Assembly: GCA_965153455.1 (NCBI GenBank)
Contig: OZ234501.1
Span: forward strand, 14,260,001 to 14,324,000
Length of the DNA: 64,000 bases
DNA from: Sphagnum compactum
Taxonomy: Eukaryota; Bryophyta; Sphagnopsida; Sphagnales
Direction of reading: 5' to 3'
Below are positions 62,170 through 64,000 of this stretch, piece by piece. Within the stretch, counting starts at the first letter, position 1, and each line of letters begins with the position of its first letter. Position numbers and translations under genes: made by a program. A model generated the notes under the pieces. That model ran no database searches and was not told the DNA's origin. It saw only the letters and a program-made list of their open reading frames with translations.

Positions 62170-62996
62170 GTGTGTGACTAATGGAAAAAATATTAAAGAC
62201 CACAAATTACAATATTTTCCAAATTCTTTGAGGGGAAAAGCCACCAACTAGTTTGGAAGGTATGAAACAGCTTTCTAATAGTGACATGGGTGGAAGTGCA
62301 ACATGCTTTTATAACCCAATTTAGTGAGATCAGTACTGAAGGGCAAGTAGCTGCCACTTTACGATATGTGAAACAAAAGAAGTATGAGCTTAAGGAAAAC
62401 TATTACGATAGGTTCTTCTGACTATGTGCACCAATTCTTCAACAACCAGATGATATTTATTTGAGAGAAGCCTTTCAAGAAGGTCACGGAAGGAGTATGC
62501 ATAGAAGAATTCTAGCAGAAGTAGCCGAATCCGCAATTATAGTAAAAGAAGAGCTACCCATGAGACGAAAAAATATGGCAAAATATCGTCAAAATGATTC
62601 TGACAGTGATGAATCTGATGACTTTGACAAGAAGATAAACATCATGAAAAAAAGATTAAAAATAAATCTAAGAAAATAGATGTTGACATAGTAAGAAGAG
62701 GAGTGTATTGTCAAAATTGTTTTAACGAAGGCCATTTCACAAAAGAATGCAAATTGTTAATGAAATTTTGTAGAATTTGTAGGGCAAGTGACCATAATAT
62801 AGATCAATGTCGTAGTAAGGTTGTGAGTGGAAGTTGTCCCTCAAGAAATATTATATTAGTACATGTAGTACAAATAGAAGTGCCAGGGGCACAAAAACAA
62901 AAACAATTACAAATTTATAATGCACCAAATAATCAAAATCAATACAATGATCAACAATATAATACAAGACCAAATGGTCATAATTAACAAAATAAT
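62170..62996 (+). pseudogene. Ty3-gypsy gag with two zinc knuckles (broken)
   Basis: Fragments in order: LQYFPNSLRGKATN, VQHAFITQFSEI-like residues, EGQVAATLRYVKQKK and YYDRFF, a pattern of the retrotransposon capsid domain, then YLREAFQEGH. After an acidic DSDSDESDDFDKK stretch come two CCHC knuckles, CQNCFNEGHFTKEC and CRICRASDHNIDQC (62709-62814), which bind element RNA, followed by a Gln/Asn-rich tail. Stops at several points, including between the acidic stretch and the knuckles, make the copy defective. Confidence 0.75.
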
Positions 62997-64000
62997 AACC
63001 AGTCAAATTGGAATAACTGATATAATTAGTAAGCTTATAATCAGAACAATATATTCTGTCAAAATGATGTGAAATGTTTCTATTATCGAAAGGAAAGCCA
63101 TGTGAGGAATGATTGTTTTAGAAGAAAGTTATTGAAGAAGAAGAAAAGAATTCCAAACCAAAAGTTGGAGTAAATGTAGCCATGGTCGATTGGGACCATC
63201 CAATGGTGAATGTTCGTGTGACCACAAGAGGACAGAAAGTGAGGATGCTAAAGGTTAATATGCATGATGAATAACTTCCAAAGAGAGAAGTTAACCCCAC
63301 CAAAGGACGTTGAACCAAATGGGAGGAGGAGAAATTGCTTCATAAGGATGTAGTTAATGAACTATAGATAATACAAGAGGTGGAAGACAAACCACTATAA
63401 ATGTGTAGGGATGTTTTGTTTGATTTGGAACCGGCCAAGTCAATTACTTAACTGAGAGGGTTGAACAGAGAGGAACTATTATAGTTGATGCATCAAATCG
63501 ACTTGATGAAGGATGATAAGAGGTTAGTTGAAATGACCAAGGAAGGTGATGTACATGTCGAGCCAACAAGAGCTAACATGTTGACACAAAGAGATGTGTC
63601 ATTAAAGGAATTGAATTTATTAGAATGGAAGAATGAATTGACGGGTGTTAGTCGCAAGTTGACAGTGAGTATCGACAATTGCTAATGAAGAGGATGGATG
63701 GGTTTGACCTTAGACAAGGAAGAATCGATTTGTCTAAAAAAAGGTCTAATGGCAAAACGAAGTGTGTTGCCACCAAAAATCACTATTGATCAAATGGAGA
63801 AAAAAATGGTGAATTACCAGAATTTGTGATGAATTCAAAGATAGAAATGAAATTAGGACAATTATTAGAAATTTTTCCTCAATTAAGAGAAATTATGACA
63901 AAGTCATTGTTGAAAATGGAAGAGGTTAAGATTGCAAATGTTTGTAAAATCATAACAACTAAAATAGAGGATTTTGATGAAGCCATATCGATTGTTCAAA
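62997..64000 (+). pseudogene. Decayed gag-pol junction of gypsy element, runs off the window
   Basis: A third knuckle-like motif, KCFYYRKESHVRNDCF (about 63070-63120), has Tyr where the second Cys should be. After it come stop-ridden frames, then from about 63818 an open stretch with EFVMNSKIEMKLGQLL that runs to the window edge. No protease DTG or RT motif is visible inside the window. Confidence 0.55.

Noticed and set aside
1-64000. CRISPR arrays, bacterial operons, rRNA and tRNA genes
   Set aside because: No regularly spaced direct repeats, no bacterial gene arrangement, and no cloverleaf-like sequence noticed by eye; a covariance-model scan would be needed to exclude tRNAs.

Overview
The window looks like nuclear DNA of a land plant with a large, repeat-rich, AT-rich genome. 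The evidence is two intron-containing plant-type GH32 invertase genes with the 9-nt mini-exon typical of plants, short TTTAGGG-type telomere-like runs, and decayed plant-style transposons (Ty1-copia, Ty3-gypsy, LINE, hAT-like, several MITE families). I cannot place the species. Gene density is very low: two clear genes and one small probable gene in 64 kb.

Layout. 1-575: decayed Ty1-copia RNase H end. 2739-6014 (minus): GH32 gene A, with canonical catalytic motifs over eight exons but no identifiable N-terminal exon or start codon. 6363-7993 (minus): a probable three-exon small gene directly upstream of gene A; its reading frame is phase-compatible with gene A and it may supply gene A's 5' exons. 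8.2-14.7 kb: repeats and MITEs. 14.7-17.6 kb (minus): broken LINE. 17.6-38.5 kb: gene-free, with many degraded MITE copies, including a nearly complete hAT-type MITE at 28709-29045 with an 8-bp target duplication. 36.5-37.0 kb: degenerate AACCTA-rich tract. 38.56-39.1 kb (minus): hAT-like transposase relic. 39.6-50.2 kb: gene-free, with a 97-bp tandem duplication and two hairpins. 50.2-50.7 and 57.4-57.7 kb: copies of one repeat in direct orientation on either side of gene B. 51050-54964 (plus): GH32 gene B, a complete 656-residue frame with an N-terminal membrane anchor but altered catalytic motifs. 59.9 kb to the end: Ty3-gypsy element with a candidate LTR, primer site, an upstream ORF broken by one stop, zinc-knuckle gag and decayed pol start; it runs off the window.

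The main biology is the GH32 pair. The genes are about 45 kb apart, divergent, and share exon lengths of 9, 222, 162, 242 and 91 nt, so they are paralogues. Gene A keeps WMNDPNA, FRDP and WECVDF and looks like an active vacuolar-type beta-fructofuranosidase. Gene B keeps the putative nucleophile Asp, FRDP and the catalytic Glu, but reads WMGDTNA and WEMQDF, which suggests changed specificity or lost activity. All functional statements are inferred from motifs read by eye; no search or alignment was run.
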